Origin: Bacteroidaceae bacterium | GTDB taxonomy: Bacteria; Bacteroidota; Bacteroidia; Bacteroidales; Bacteroidaceae | NCBI GenBank assembly: GCA_017940605.1 | Contig: JAGAYF010000040.1 | Span: 1-64,000 of the forward strand | DNA length: 64,000 bases | Direction of reading: 5' to 3' | Part shown: one piece after another, positions 35,331 to 43,957 of the stretch | How positions within the stretch are numbered: position 1 is the stretch's first letter | Layout: each line of letters opens with the position of its first letter | Program-made: the position numbers and the translations under genes | The notes under the pieces: generated by a model | The model's database searches: none | Seen by the model: the letters and a program-made list of their open reading frames with translations, nothing else | What the model was told of the DNA's origin: nothing

Positions 35331-35945
35331 ATGTCCTACAAGCACACATACCCACTCATTGTCATTATCTTAGGCACACTCATAACACTCCAGGCCTGCC
35401 AACCCCGGAACGCCCGTCAGGAGAACGCCCAAGACGCCCTGCAAACCATCTTGTCGCGCACATCCATCCGTTCCTACGAGCAACGTCCCGTAGAAACAGA
35501 AAAGGTGGACAACCTGCTGCGCGCAGCCATGGCCGCGCCCACGGCAGTGAACGCCCAGCCCTGGCATTTCGTGGTCGTCACCCAGCAGGAAACGCTGCAG
35601 GCCCTGAGCGAGTGCAATCCCTACGCAGGATTCATGGCCCAAGCCCCGCTGGTCATCGTGGTATGCGGCGACACCACCAAGATGCTGCCCGAAACAGGGC
35701 GCGAATTCTGGATACAGGATGCATCGGCCGCGTCGGAGAACATCCTGCTGGCCGCCCAAGCACAGGGACTGGGGGCAGTGTGGACGGCACTCTACCCCAT
35801 GGAGGACCGATGTGAGGCAGCCCGCCAGGCACTGGAGCTGCCGCACCACCTCATCCCGCTCAACGCCATCGTCATTGGCTATCCGGCCGAGCAGCCACAG
35901 CCCAAGGACAAGTTCAAACAGGAAAACATCACCTACATCAACTAA
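35331..35945 (+). CDS. Lipid-anchored nitroreductase-family protein
   Basis: This is a 204-residue FMN-dependent nitroreductase family protein. The nitroreductase fold begins with TILSRTSIRSYEQRPVE, then AAMAAPTAVNAQPWHFVVVT and ENILLAAQAQGLGAVWTALYP. Unusually for a normally cytoplasmic family, it starts with a lipoprotein signal (LIVIILGTLITLQAC, C23), so it is predicted to sit on a periplasmic membrane face. How an FMN enzyme is supplied with electrons there is unclear. It diverges from the iron-sulfur flavoprotein gene. Confidence 0.85.
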   Translation: MSYKHTYPLIVIILGTLITLQACQPRNARQENAQDALQTILSRTSIRSYEQRPVETEKVDNLLRAAMAAPTAVNAQPWHFVVVTQQETLQALSECNPYAGFMAQAPLVIVVCGDTTKMLPETGREFWIQDASAASENILLAAQAQGLGAVWTALYPMEDRCEAARQALELPHHLIPLNAIVIGYPAEQPQPKDKFKQENITYIN

Positions 35946-35988
35946 GGCCGTCCTGCCGTCCGGCGATAGCATATAAGGCAACCGTACA

Positions 35989-36016
35989 GGGGCCGGCACT
36001 GCGCAGTGCCGGCCCC
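35989..36016. terminator. Perfect palindrome after the nitroreductase gene
   Basis: A 28-base perfect palindrome (arms GGGGCCGGCACTGC) lies 43 bases after the nitroreductase stop. It has no loop spacer and no T-run, so it may act as a transcript-end stabiliser as much as a terminator. Confidence 0.6.
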
Positions 36017-36103
36017 ATGCCGTAGCCCGACAAAGCCCAAGCCATGCACAAAAACGAGCACATGCGCAGGGGCATCCGCACTAAGCTTCCCTTCATTGTT
36101 GGA

Positions 36104-36180
36104 TTTTTACGCCTTAACCAAGATTTTTCAGGCCGCGTTCAAGGGACTTTTACGCCTTGTTCTTGCAGCTTTCACGCCCC
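36104..36180 (-). repeat. Dispersed four-box intergenic element, copy C (shifted register)
   Basis: Read on the minus strand the boxes are GGGGCGTGAAA (from 36180), AAGGCGTAAAA (36158), GCGGCCTGAAAAA (36136) and AAGGCGTAAAAA (36115). Spacing is 22, 22 and 21. The GCGGCC box is third here rather than second, so this copy has one extra upstream box and lacks a clear last one. It lies between convergent nitroreductase and tatD; no gene is seen in 35946-36296. Confidence 0.8.
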
Positions 36181-36296
36181 GTTCTTTTCCGTCAGCCCCA
36201 TATGGGCACGACGGAATCATCCTGACAGCCATTCACAAGACGCAAACGGCCGCCGGAAGCGGCAGGAAGAAAACAATTAAGGGGACTAAGAATCGG

Positions 36297-37082
36297 CTAC
36301 TGCCCGGCCGGCAGGAACAGGCGAAGGGCGTTGTGCGTGGTGACGCGTTCCACCTCGTCCTTGTCCACACCGTAGACTTGGGCAAGGCGCTCGGCCACCG
36401 CGGGAACAAAGGCAGGTTCGTTGCGCTGCCCTCGGTGCGGAACGGGAGCCATGTAGGGGGCATCGGTCTCAAGCACCAGCCGCTGCAGGGGCACTGTCGT
36501 CAGCACATCGGGCAGGTGGCTTTTCCTGAAAGTGAGAATGCCGCCAATGCCCAGGCAGAAACGGGGAAACTCCAGCAACTGGGCCGCCTCGTCCTCCGTA
36601 CCGCTAAAGCAATGGAACACGCCGCGCAGGCGCTGGTCGCTGGCATAGGGCCGCAGGCACGCCATCAGCTCTGCATGGGCCTTGCGGCAATGTATCATGA
36701 GGGGCAGGTCGTAGGCCAAGGCCCACTGGACCTGTATTTGAAAGGCCTGCATCTGCTCCTCGCGGCGCGAGGCATCCCAATAAAGGTCCAGCCCTACTTC
36801 GCCAATGGCAATAAACGGATGGGGATGCCGCAGCAGTGCTTCCATGGCCTGCAACACGGCGGGCCAATCGGCCGGCAAATCCTCGGGATGCAGGCCCAGC
36901 ATGGGATAGAGGAAGCCAGGATACTCCTGCGCCAATGCCGCTGAGCGCAAGGCCGACTGCATGTCGACGGCGGGCAGGAAGACGTGGGTTACGCCCGCCT
37001 GGCGGGCGCGCTGGACCACCTGAGGCAAGTCTTCACTGAACTCCTGACCGTCCAGATGGGCATGGGTATCAATGACAGCCAT
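36297..37082 (-). CDS. tatD: TatD family metal-dependent DNase
   Basis: This is a 261-residue TIM-barrel hydrolase of the TatD family, with VIDTHAHLD at the N-terminus, IGEVGLDLYWD, MIHCRKAHAE, GVFHCFSG and LVLETDAPYMAP near the end, which supply the metal ligands. TatD proteins are 3'-5' exonucleases or deoxyribonucleases in DNA repair or turnover. It is the last gene of a three-gene operon with the TonB-like protein and polyprenyl synthase; its start lies 6 bases after the synthase stop. Confidence 0.93.
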   Translation of the reverse strand: MAVIDTHAHLDGQEFSEDLPQVVQRARQAGVTHVFLPAVDMQSALRSAALAQEYPGFLYPMLGLHPEDLPADWPAVLQAMEALLRHPHPFIAIGEVGLDLYWDASRREEQMQAFQIQVQWALAYDLPLMIHCRKAHAELMACLRPYASDQRLRGVFHCFSGTEDEAAQLLEFPRFCLGIGGILTFRKSHLPDVLTTVPLQRLVLETDAPYMAPVPHRGQRNEPAFVPAVAERLAQVYGVDKDEVERVTTHNALRLFLPAGQ

Positions 37083-37088
37083 GGTCCG

Positions 37089-38081
37089 TCAACAAATGCG
37101 GTGATTGAGCGAATCGGCAAAGGACTTCAGGGCCTGCTTGGCCTCATGGGGAGCATCCATTTGCTGGAAGAGGGCATCGCTTTTCAGGAAACAGCGCTCC
37201 ATTTCCCTTTCGTAGTCGGTAGGGATGCCCAATTCCTTGTATATTTGAGTAAAGTAGGCTATCTTTTCCTGCTCGTCGGCATCTTTTCTCTGCAACCACT
37301 GCTCCATCTCCCTGCGCAGGGGTGTCGAGGCCTTTTCCAAGGCACTGACCAGGAGGAACGTCTTTTTTCCCTCCAATATGTCACCGCCTATGCGCTTGCC
37401 GAAAACGGCTGCGTCGCCAAAGGTGTCCAGGTAGTCGTCCCGTAACTGGAACGCACGCCCTATGGCCGCACCGTATTGGTAGAGCAGCAGGGATTGGGCC
37501 GTGTCGGCACCACCCATCAACGCCCCCACCTGCAACGCACACGCTATCAGGACGCCCGTCTTCAGGCGTATCATTTCGTAGTACTCGGGCAGGGTGACGT
37601 CCAGGCGTTGTTCAAAATCCATGTCGTATTGCTGCCCCTCGCTCACCTCAACGCAGGTCTTCAGGAAAGCCGCCAGTGCGTCGGGACAGCCGCCGGCAGC
37701 CTGAAACATGTGCCTATAGGCCACTTCCAGCATTGCATCGCCCGACAGGATGGCCGTGTTGGCATCCCAGTGCTTGTGCACGGTGGGCCTGTCGCGGCGC
37801 TTGTCGGCGTTGTCCATCAAGTCGTCGTGCAGCAACGTGTAGTTGTGGAATATTTCCAGGGCCACGGCGGCCTGCAACGCCTTGCGCGAGGGCTGGGCAT
37901 AGAGCTGGTGCGCCAACAGGAGGAAGACGGGGCGGATGCGCTTGCCGCCCATGGCCAAAACATAGGAGATGGGCTCGTACAACCCCTGCGGCTGCGCCGG
38001 AAAGGGGAAATGGGCTATTTCGTGGTTGACTTGCGACAGGAAATCTTGGGAAGTCTGTACCGTTGGGTTCTCTATCATCAT
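37089..38081 (-). CDS. Polyprenyl (trans-isoprenyl) diphosphate synthase
   Basis: This is a 330-residue enzyme that condenses isopentenyl diphosphate with allylic diphosphates. The first aspartate-rich motif is LLHDDLMDNADKRR, the second is LRDDYLDTFGD, and GGKRIRP binds diphosphate. Whether the product is farnesyl, geranylgeranyl or a longer (quinone tail) chain depends on the residues before the first motif and cannot be settled here. It lies between the TonB-like gene (12 bases upstream) and tatD. Confidence 0.92.
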   Translation of the reverse strand: MMIENPTVQTSQDFLSQVNHEIAHFPFPAQPQGLYEPISYVLAMGGKRIRPVFLLLAHQLYAQPSRKALQAAVALEIFHNYTLLHDDLMDNADKRRDRPTVHKHWDANTAILSGDAMLEVAYRHMFQAAGGCPDALAAFLKTCVEVSEGQQYDMDFEQRLDVTLPEYYEMIRLKTGVLIACALQVGALMGGADTAQSLLLYQYGAAIGRAFQLRDDYLDTFGDAAVFGKRIGGDILEGKKTFLLVSALEKASTPLRREMEQWLQRKDADEQEKIAYFTQIYKELGIPTDYEREMERCFLKSDALFQQMDAPHEAKQALKSFADSLNHRIC

Positions 38082-38093
38082 CGTGTTTAGGAT

Positions 38094-38900
38094 TTAATTG
38101 TACGGAATATCGCTCAGTTGGAATTCTATCGGGAGGGTCACCTGCGCCCGCACGGGGTGGCCGTTCCTTTGGCCGGGAATCCACTTCGGCATCAGGTGCA
38201 GGACGCGCAGCACCTCGTTGTTCAGTTCGGGGCTCGCCCCTTGCAGGATATGTATGTCGCTCACCTCACCCGAAGGCTCGACGATGAAGGCCACAAGTAT
38301 GTTTCCGGCCTCCTTTCGGCGCAGGCAGGCAGGCGGATAGACCATCGTCCTGTGCAACCACTTCATGAAGCCCGCAATTCCGTCGGGATGATGGGGAATA
38401 GAGTCCAGCATGACACCCTCCGTCTGCTGCAACGGCTGGGGAGGCGGGAGCTTCATTTCATTAAGGGCTTCAAGGGAATCCTTCAAAGGGGTTTGTTTTT
38501 TCTCTGACAAGGGGATGAGTTCCTCGGGATGCGCGTTTTCCTCGTTTTCGGCCGATGCTATCTGCTCGGGCTGCACTTCGTCTATTTTTTCTGCCGCAGG
38601 GTCGACCGTTTTCTTGTTCTGGGCGATCCTTTTCACGGGGCGCGCCTCCTTTATACGCACGCCATCCAAATGGACAATCTTCTTCAAATCACCATCAAAC
38701 TTGACCTTCTGCGGACGGCTCAATATAAAGATGAATAGCACGGGCAGGACCATCACGGACACCAAGACAAGCAAACCGGCCACGGCCCACTTGTACCGAG
38801 ACCCCGTCTCGGCCCTCATTTTATAAGCACCATAATCTTTGTTACGGCCCTCAAAAACAAGGTCGCACCATTGCCTGGAAAACAAATCCCTGTGCTTCAT
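38094..38900 (-). CDS. TonB-family energy transducer
   Basis: This is a 268-residue protein starting at 38900 (MKHRDLFSRQWCDLVFEGRNKDYGAY); the extended frame to 39008 runs over a promoter element and is rejected. An N-terminal cytoplasmic stretch, a single membrane helix (about residues 38-60) and a long periplasmic spacer with proline and acidic residues lead to a TonB C-terminal domain (about 185-265; VYPPACLRRKEAGNILVAFIVEPSGEVSDI and FQLSDIPYN at the end, quoted in part). It couples the proton motive force to outer-membrane transporters. The N-terminal DLVFEGRNKDYGAY is typical of Bacteroidetes TonB proteins. First gene of the operon with the polyprenyl synthase and tatD. Confidence 0.9.
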   Translation of the reverse strand: MKHRDLFSRQWCDLVFEGRNKDYGAYKMRAETGSRYKWAVAGLLVLVSVMVLPVLFIFILSRPQKVKFDGDLKKIVHLDGVRIKEARPVKRIAQNKKTVDPAAEKIDEVQPEQIASAENEENAHPEELIPLSEKKQTPLKDSLEALNEMKLPPPQPLQQTEGVMLDSIPHHPDGIAGFMKWLHRTMVYPPACLRRKEAGNILVAFIVEPSGEVSDIHILQGASPELNNEVLRVLHLMPKWIPGQRNGHPVRAQVTLPIEFQLSDIPYN

Positions 38901-38992
38901 TCTCTGTCTTGGCCCAAAAGAAAAACCTGCCTTTCCGCAAAATAGAAATACAATATTTGCGTTAATATTGACGGTAGGCCACTTTTTAAGTG

Positions 38993-39030
38993 CAAAAGTA
39001 ATGCACATTGCGCAAAAAGGAGTAATTTTG
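38993..39030. promoter_or_regulatory. Divergent -7 elements for the TonB and porQ operons
   Basis: TACTTTTG on the minus strand (38993-39000) and TAATTTTG on the plus strand (39023-39030) fit TAnnTTTG. The plus element is 21 bases before the porQ ATG, leaving a very short leader. Confidence 0.55.
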
Positions 39031-39051
39031 AACTCTAATTTAAGTTAATTC

Positions 39052-40032
39052 ATGAACAAAGGCGGCATAATATTGCTTCTCTGCGGAATTTTATCATTCA
39101 GGGGAAACGCCCAGGAAAGTGCTTCCGTCTTCAATTTCCTGAAGATTCCGCTGTCCTCCCACGTCGCTGCGCTGGGCGGAGAGAACGTATCGCTGTCACA
39201 AGACGACCCTACGCTTATTTTCTTCAATCCGGCGCAGGCCGCACAGGTGGATGACAAATCGCTCAGCCTTGACTACGTTTCCTACCTTGAGGACACGCGC
39301 ATCATGGGCGCGGCATTCACCAAGGTATTCAGCGTAAGGCACACCGTAGGCTTTACCGGGCAGATTTTGGACTACGGAAGCATGGACGAAACCAACGAAG
39401 TGGGCGACATCGTGGGTTCATTCTCCGCCAAGGACGTGGCTCTCTCCGCGCTGTACAGCTACACGATGGGCAACGGCTGGGTAGGCGGTGCGACGGCGCG
39501 CTACCTTTTTTCCAAATACGCAGAATATTCCTCCAGTGCCGTTGCATTCGACCTTGGACTGCACTATAACAACGAACCCAAGGACTTTTCCTTCGGCATT
39601 GTGCTGCGAAACGTGGGCGCACAGCTCTCATCTTTCCACGAAGGGCAGACAGAACACCTGCCCACCGACCTCCAGATGGGCATCACCAAGCAAATGGAGC
39701 ACGCGCCGTTCCGATTCTCCGTCACGATGCGCGACATGACGCGCTGGAGCAACCATTACTACTACAACCCCAAGGGTAAGAACAGCGTAGGCCGCAAATT
39801 CTTCAACCATTTCGTATTTGGGCTGGACTTCCTGCCTTCCCAGAACACCTACATCGCCCTGGGATTCAACTGCCGCCGCAACAATGAGCTCAAGGCCGCA
39901 GGCGCGGCCCATGGGGCAGGCTGGTCGGTGGGCGGCGGCCTGACTGCCAAGAAATTCAAGCTGGGACTGGCATACGCCAAGTACCATGTGAGCACCTCAT
40001 CGCTCTTGTTCAATCTTTCCTACAGTTTTTAA
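39052..40032 (+). CDS. porQ: Type IX secretion system protein PorQ
   Basis: This is a 326-residue exported outer-membrane protein of the PorQ family, a component of the T9SS machinery that acts with PorU/PorZ/PorV in attaching cargo to A-LPS. Signal peptide about residues 1-20; then FNFLKIPLSSHVAALGGENVSL and DDPTLIFFNPA, typical of the PorV/PorQ beta-barrel group. It leads an operon with cmk and ispH, a gene order common in Bacteroidetes. Its presence supports a working T9SS for the secreted proteins with sorting tails in this window. Confidence 0.9.
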   Translation: MNKGGIILLLCGILSFRGNAQESASVFNFLKIPLSSHVAALGGENVSLSQDDPTLIFFNPAQAAQVDDKSLSLDYVSYLEDTRIMGAAFTKVFSVRHTVGFTGQILDYGSMDETNEVGDIVGSFSAKDVALSALYSYTMGNGWVGGATARYLFSKYAEYSSSAVAFDLGLHYNNEPKDFSFGIVLRNVGAQLSSFHEGQTEHLPTDLQMGITKQMEHAPFRFSVTMRDMTRWSNHYYYNPKGKNSVGRKFFNHFVFGLDFLPSQNTYIALGFNCRRNNELKAAGAAHGAGWSVGGGLTAKKFKLGLAYAKYHVSTSSLLFNLSYSF

Positions 40033-40043
40033 TTTTTCCTGTC

Positions 40044-40736
40044 ATGAAAAGAATCATCATTGCCATTGACGGAACGTCGTCTACCGGCAAAAGCAGCATA
40101 GCGCGCCAGTTGGCCGAAAGAGTAGGCTACACCTACATTGACACGGGAGCCATGTACAGGGCCGTCACCCTGCTGGCCATGCAGGGCGGCGCATTCAGCG
40201 ACGACGGGCGCATTGACGAAGCACGCCTGCAGGGTTTGCTGGAAAAAGCCACCATACAATTCCGCGCCAACCCCCGCACAGGCCGCGCCGAAACCTTCCT
40301 CAACGACGAAAACGTAGAGCAGGAAATACGCTCCATGCAGGTTTCCTCGCACGTCAGCCCCATCGCTGCACTGCCCTTCGTGCGCAAAGCCCTCGTCACC
40401 CAACAGCAAAAGATGGGCCACGGGGGCGGAATCGTCATGGACGGCCGCGACATTGGCACGACCGTCTTTCCGCAGGCCGAAATGAAGATTTTCATGACCG
40501 CCAGTCCCGAAGTGCGCGCCCGCCGCCGCTTCCTTGAGTTGCAGGAAAAGGGCATGGACACGCCCTACGAGGAGGTACTGAAAAACGTGCAGGAGCGCGA
40601 CCACATCGACACGCACCGCGCCACATCGCCCCTGCGCAAAGCCGACGACGCCCTGCTGCTGGACAACAGCAACATGACCATGGAGGAAGAAATGGACGTA
40701 TTGCTCCGCATATTCCAAGAAAAGACCGCTGAATGA
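40044..40736 (+). CDS. cmk: Cytidylate kinase
   Basis: This is a 230-residue enzyme that phosphorylates CMP and dCMP with ATP. The P-loop is IDGTSSTGKSSIARQLA, followed by YTYIDTGAMYRAVT. GIVMDGRDIGTTVFPQAEMKIF is the second family signature. Length is normal. It starts 11 bases after porQ and overlaps ispH by 4 bases (ATGA), so the two are translationally coupled. Confidence 0.97.
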   Translation: MKRIIIAIDGTSSTGKSSIARQLAERVGYTYIDTGAMYRAVTLLAMQGGAFSDDGRIDEARLQGLLEKATIQFRANPRTGRAETFLNDENVEQEIRSMQVSSHVSPIAALPFVRKALVTQQQKMGHGGGIVMDGRDIGTTVFPQAEMKIFMTASPEVRARRRFLELQEKGMDTPYEEVLKNVQERDHIDTHRATSPLRKADDALLLDNSNMTMEEEMDVLLRIFQEKTAE

Positions 40737-41590
40737 ACATCCGTATCGAGATCGACGACACTTCGGGTTTTTGCTTCGGCGTTACAACGGCCATCCGCAA
40801 GGCGGAAGAGGAACTGCAGAAAGGCGAACGGCTGTACTGCCTGGGCGACATCGTCCACAATGACAAGGAATGCGAACGCCTGCGCCTGCTTGGGCTGCAG
40901 ACCATCGACCACGAATCTTTCTCACGCCTGAAAAACGCCAAGGTGCTCCTGCGCGCCCACGGCGAACCCCCCGAAACGTACCTCACGGCACGGCAGAACG
41001 ACATTGACATCATTGATGCCACGTGTCCCGTGGTCCTGCAGTTGCAGAAACGCATACGCAACGAGTACGATCGCTGCCCGCAGTGCCAGATAGCCATCTT
41101 CGGCAAGCAGGGACATGCCGAAGTGCTGGGCCTCGTGGGCCAGACGCAGGGCCACGCCATCGTCATTGAGCACCTGTCCGATGCAGAGCGGCTGGACTTC
41201 GGGCGCGACATCAGGCTGTTCTCGCAGACCACCAAGCCGCTTCAGGAATTCCAGGACATCGTGCAGTACATTGAGCAGCACATCCAGCCACCGGCCACCT
41301 TTCGGTACTTCGACACCGTGTGCCGCCGCGTAGCCAACCGCTTGCCCCGACTGCTGAATTTCTGCCGCAACCACGATGCCATCCTGTTTGTGTGCGGCAG
41401 GAAGAGTTCCAACGGACACACGCTCTACGAGGCATGCCGCAGCGTCAACCCCAAGAGCTACATCGTGGAAGGCCCGTCCGACATTGACTTCAGCTGGTTT
41501 CAGGGCATCAGCACGCTGGGCATATGCGGCGCCACCTCCACTCCGGCATGGCTGATGGATGCCTGCCGCGACGCCATCCTGATCCACTGA
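40733..41590 (+). CDS. ispH: 4-hydroxy-3-methylbut-2-enyl diphosphate reductase
   Basis: This is a 285-residue iron-sulfur enzyme for the last step of the MEP isoprenoid pathway. Cluster cysteines are visible in SGFCFGVTTAI, IDATCPVV and LGICGATSTPAW. Other marks are YCLGDIVHN, LLRAHGEPPE and FGKQGHAEVLGLVGQ (histidines of the active site). The start overlaps the cmk stop. The pathway connects to the polyprenyl synthase a few kilobases away. Confidence 0.96.
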   Translation: MNIRIEIDDTSGFCFGVTTAIRKAEEELQKGERLYCLGDIVHNDKECERLRLLGLQTIDHESFSRLKNAKVLLRAHGEPPETYLTARQNDIDIIDATCPVVLQLQKRIRNEYDRCPQCQIAIFGKQGHAEVLGLVGQTQGHAIVIEHLSDAERLDFGRDIRLFSQTTKPLQEFQDIVQYIEQHIQPPATFRYFDTVCRRVANRLPRLLNFCRNHDAILFVCGRKSSNGHTLYEACRSVNPKSYIVEGPSDIDFSWFQGISTLGICGATSTPAWLMDACRDAILIH

Positions 41591-41723
41591 GCCACCATTC
41601 CCCTTTCCGCAATCCCATTTCCCCGCAAGCATCCTGCCCCACCCTGCAGGAAGCCACGCTAAGGCCCGTGCCATCATGCCACGGGCATCACCGCCGTACC
41701 GTTCAGGACACCGCTGACAGAAC

Positions 41724-41801
41724 AAGGCGCAAAAGACGGACAGATGCGGCCCAAAAGATTTCCTGCAAGGCGTAAAAGCACCGTCTACAAGGCATAAGAA
41801 A
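41724..41801 (+). repeat. Dispersed four-box intergenic element, copy D
   Basis: Boxes AAGGCGCAAAAG (41724), GCGGCCCAAAAG (41746), AAGGCGTAAAAG (41767) and AAGGCATAAG (41789) are spaced 22, 21 and 22 bases. It lies between convergent ispH and xth. The 343-base gap 41591-41933 has no gene; besides this element it holds the hairpin at 41833. Confidence 0.85.
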
Positions 41802-41832
41802 TCCATCTTGCGCCGACAACAATGACTATAGG

Positions 41833-41855
41833 CCGTTGGGCACAATGCCCAACGG
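41833..41855. terminator. Hairpin between ispH and xth
   Basis: CCGTTGGGCA (41833-41842) and TGCCCAACGG (41846-41855) form a perfect 10-base stem with a CAA loop. No T-run follows on either strand, so its role as a terminator is uncertain. Confidence 0.5.
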
Positions 41856-41933
41856 TCGTCACAGGGTTTCAGCACAAGACGGGGCAACCCCATGTCCCAA
41901 GGGCAGCCAGTGCCGGGCCTTGCGCAGCATCAC

Positions 41934-42689
41934 TTAAACATCAAGGGTCAGTTCCACAGGGCAATGGTCGCTCCCGTACACGTCGGACAATATGCGCGCC
42001 CCTTGCAACTGCGGTTGCAATCGGTTGGAGGCCAAGAAATAGTCGATGCGCCACCCCGCATTCTTCTGCCGCGCCTGGAATCGGTAGCTCCACCAGCTGT
42101 ATGCATCGGTCTGGTCGGGATGGAAGTAGCGGAACGTATCAGTGAAACCGCTGTCAAGGAGTTCTGTCATCTTGGCCCTTTCCTCATCGGTGAACCCCGC
42201 GTTGTGTCGGTTGGTCTTGGGGTTCTTAAGGTCTATCTCCTTGTGCGCCACGTTCATGTCGCCGCACACAATGACGGGCTTGCTTTCGTCAAGGCTGATC
42301 AGGAATCGGCGGAAATCGTCTTCCCACTGCATGCGGTAGTCCAGGCGGCGCAGGCCGTCCTGCGAATTGGGTACATATACGTTGACCAGATAGAATGGCT
42401 CGTATTCCAGCGTCACCAAGCGCCCTTCGTGGTCATGCTCGTCCTTGCCCATGCCCAATTGCACGCTCAGCGGGGTGTGGCGGGCAAAGATGGCCGTCCC
42501 GGAATAGCCTTTCTTCTCGGCAAAGTTCCAGTAGCTTTCATATCCTGGGTAGGCCAAGTCCAGCTGCCCCTCCTGCATCTTGGTTTCCTGCAGGCAGAAG
42601 AAATCGGCATCCTGGGCCGCGAAGACATCGCTGAAGCCCTTGGCCTGGCAGGCCCTAAGGCCGTTGACATTCCATGAGATAAATTTCAT
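41934..42689 (-). CDS. xth: Exodeoxyribonuclease III (AP endonuclease)
   Basis: This is a 251-residue EEP-fold enzyme for base excision repair: it nicks at abasic sites and trims 3' ends. Marks are MKFISWNVNGLRACQAKGF, FFCLQETKMQEGQ, VCGDMNVAH, WRIDYFLAS and the C-terminal GSDHCPVELTLDV with the catalytic histidine. Unlike the EEP protein at 1832, it has no signal peptide. It is a single gene with a -7 element at 42725. Confidence 0.95.
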   Translation of the reverse strand: MKFISWNVNGLRACQAKGFSDVFAAQDADFFCLQETKMQEGQLDLAYPGYESYWNFAEKKGYSGTAIFARHTPLSVQLGMGKDEHDHEGRLVTLEYEPFYLVNVYVPNSQDGLRRLDYRMQWEDDFRRFLISLDESKPVIVCGDMNVAHKEIDLKNPKTNRHNAGFTDEERAKMTELLDSGFTDTFRYFHPDQTDAYSWWSYRFQARQKNAGWRIDYFLASNRLQPQLQGARILSDVYGSDHCPVELTLDV

Positions 42690-42724
42690 ATTCAGTAAGA
42701 TATTAATTTGGAAGATTGTGCGTG

Positions 42725-42803
42725 CAAATTTAGTCCTTTTTGGCGGATTTGCAGGAAAAGCCTGCCTTTCTTTTCTTCAAATGGATGAAATTGCTTACTT
42801 TTG
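42725..42803. promoter_or_regulatory. Divergent -7 elements for xth and the DUF1573 gene
   Basis: TAAATTTG on the minus strand (42725-42732) lies 35 bases before xth. TACTTTTG on the plus strand (42796-42803) lies 48 bases before the DUF1573 start at 42852; it also argues against the longer frame from 42801. Confidence 0.5.
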
Positions 42804-42851
42804 CAAACGGTACTGATGGACCGTCCATCCATGTTTCATCCCACAGACATC

Positions 42852-43934
42852 ATGACTACAAAAAGAATATATCTTGTTTTACTCCTTGTCTTCGGCCTCG
42901 GCACAATGGCAGGCCGCGCCCAAATCGTGTTTGACCGGCTGGAGCACGACTTTGGGCAGATTATATGGTACAACAAGGCCCGCCTGACCCTGACAGTTAC
43001 CAACAAGGGCACGCAGGCTGCCAGCATACAGGACATGCGGGCATCCAGTTCCACCATCAGCATGGAATGGCCCAAATCTTCCATTCCCGCAGGCGGCCAG
43101 GCCCAGGTGACACTGGAGATGGACTGCCCCACGGTGGGTCATTTCGACAAGGCAGTGCACCTGTACGGCGCTGAGGGCCAGGCAACCTCGGTGCTGCGGC
43201 TGAAAGGCAACGTCGTCATGGAACTGCAGGAGGAACACAAGGCCGACGACTACCCCTACCACGTGGGCCATGTGTACCTGAGCACCGACAACATAGAATT
43301 TGACGAAGTGGGACACGGCGAGTTCCCCCAGCAGGTCATCGGAGTCTACAACGCCGGCAGCGACGTGCTCCTGCCCGAACTGATGCACCTGCCCAACTAC
43401 CTGCACGCCGAACCCGTTCCCTCAAGGTTGCTCCCAGGCCGTGCCGGCAAGCTGGTGGTCACGCTGCACAGCGACCAGCTGCCCTCCATGGGGCTCACCC
43501 AGACGACCGTCTACGCCAGCCGTTTTCCCGGAGACAAGGTGGGCAAGGACAACGAGGTTTCCGTCTCGGTCGTACTCATACCGGCATTCGACACACTCTC
43601 CGTGGTACAGAAAGAACTTGCGCCCGAACTACTCCTTAAGGAAACGACACTGACTTTGCCGCCGTTCAAGAACAAGAAAAAGGTGAAGGGACAGTTGCTT
43701 CTGGGCAACGGCGGAAAGAGTTCGCTGCAAATAAAATCCCTGCAGGTGTTCAACCCCGCCATCAGCGTCAGCCTGCCCCACAGCACCATTGCCCCGGGTC
43801 GTCAGGAGAAGCTGGGAATTACGGTGAACCGCGAATTTATCAAGAGCAGTCACAGCCGACTGCGCGTACTCATGATAACCAACGATCCAAAGCACCCAAA
43901 AGTAATTTTGGATGTAAAGACAGCAGATAATTAA
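42852..43934 (+). CDS. Secreted DUF1573-domain protein
   Basis: This is a 360-residue exported protein (signal peptide MTTKRIYLVLLLVFGLGTMAGRAQ; start 42852). Residues about 27-125 form a DUF1573 immunoglobulin-like domain (FDRLEHDFGQIIW, then NKGTQAASIQDMRASSS and PAGGQAQVTLEMD). Two more weakly similar beta-sandwich segments follow (HGEFPQQVIGVYNAGSDVL; KGQLLLGNGGKSSLQI). DUF1573 proteins are common and abundant in Bacteroidetes, but their role is not known; a periplasmic or surface structural function is likely. Confidence 0.82.
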   Translation: MTTKRIYLVLLLVFGLGTMAGRAQIVFDRLEHDFGQIIWYNKARLTLTVTNKGTQAASIQDMRASSSTISMEWPKSSIPAGGQAQVTLEMDCPTVGHFDKAVHLYGAEGQATSVLRLKGNVVMELQEEHKADDYPYHVGHVYLSTDNIEFDEVGHGEFPQQVIGVYNAGSDVLLPELMHLPNYLHAEPVPSRLLPGRAGKLVVTLHSDQLPSMGLTQTTVYASRFPGDKVGKDNEVSVSVVLIPAFDTLSVVQKELAPELLLKETTLTLPPFKNKKKVKGQLLLGNGGKSSLQIKSLQVFNPAISVSLPHSTIAPGRQEKLGITVNREFIKSSHSRLRVLMITNDPKHPKVILDVKTADN

Positions 43935-43957
43935 AGGAAGAGGGGCGTTGCTGCGCC

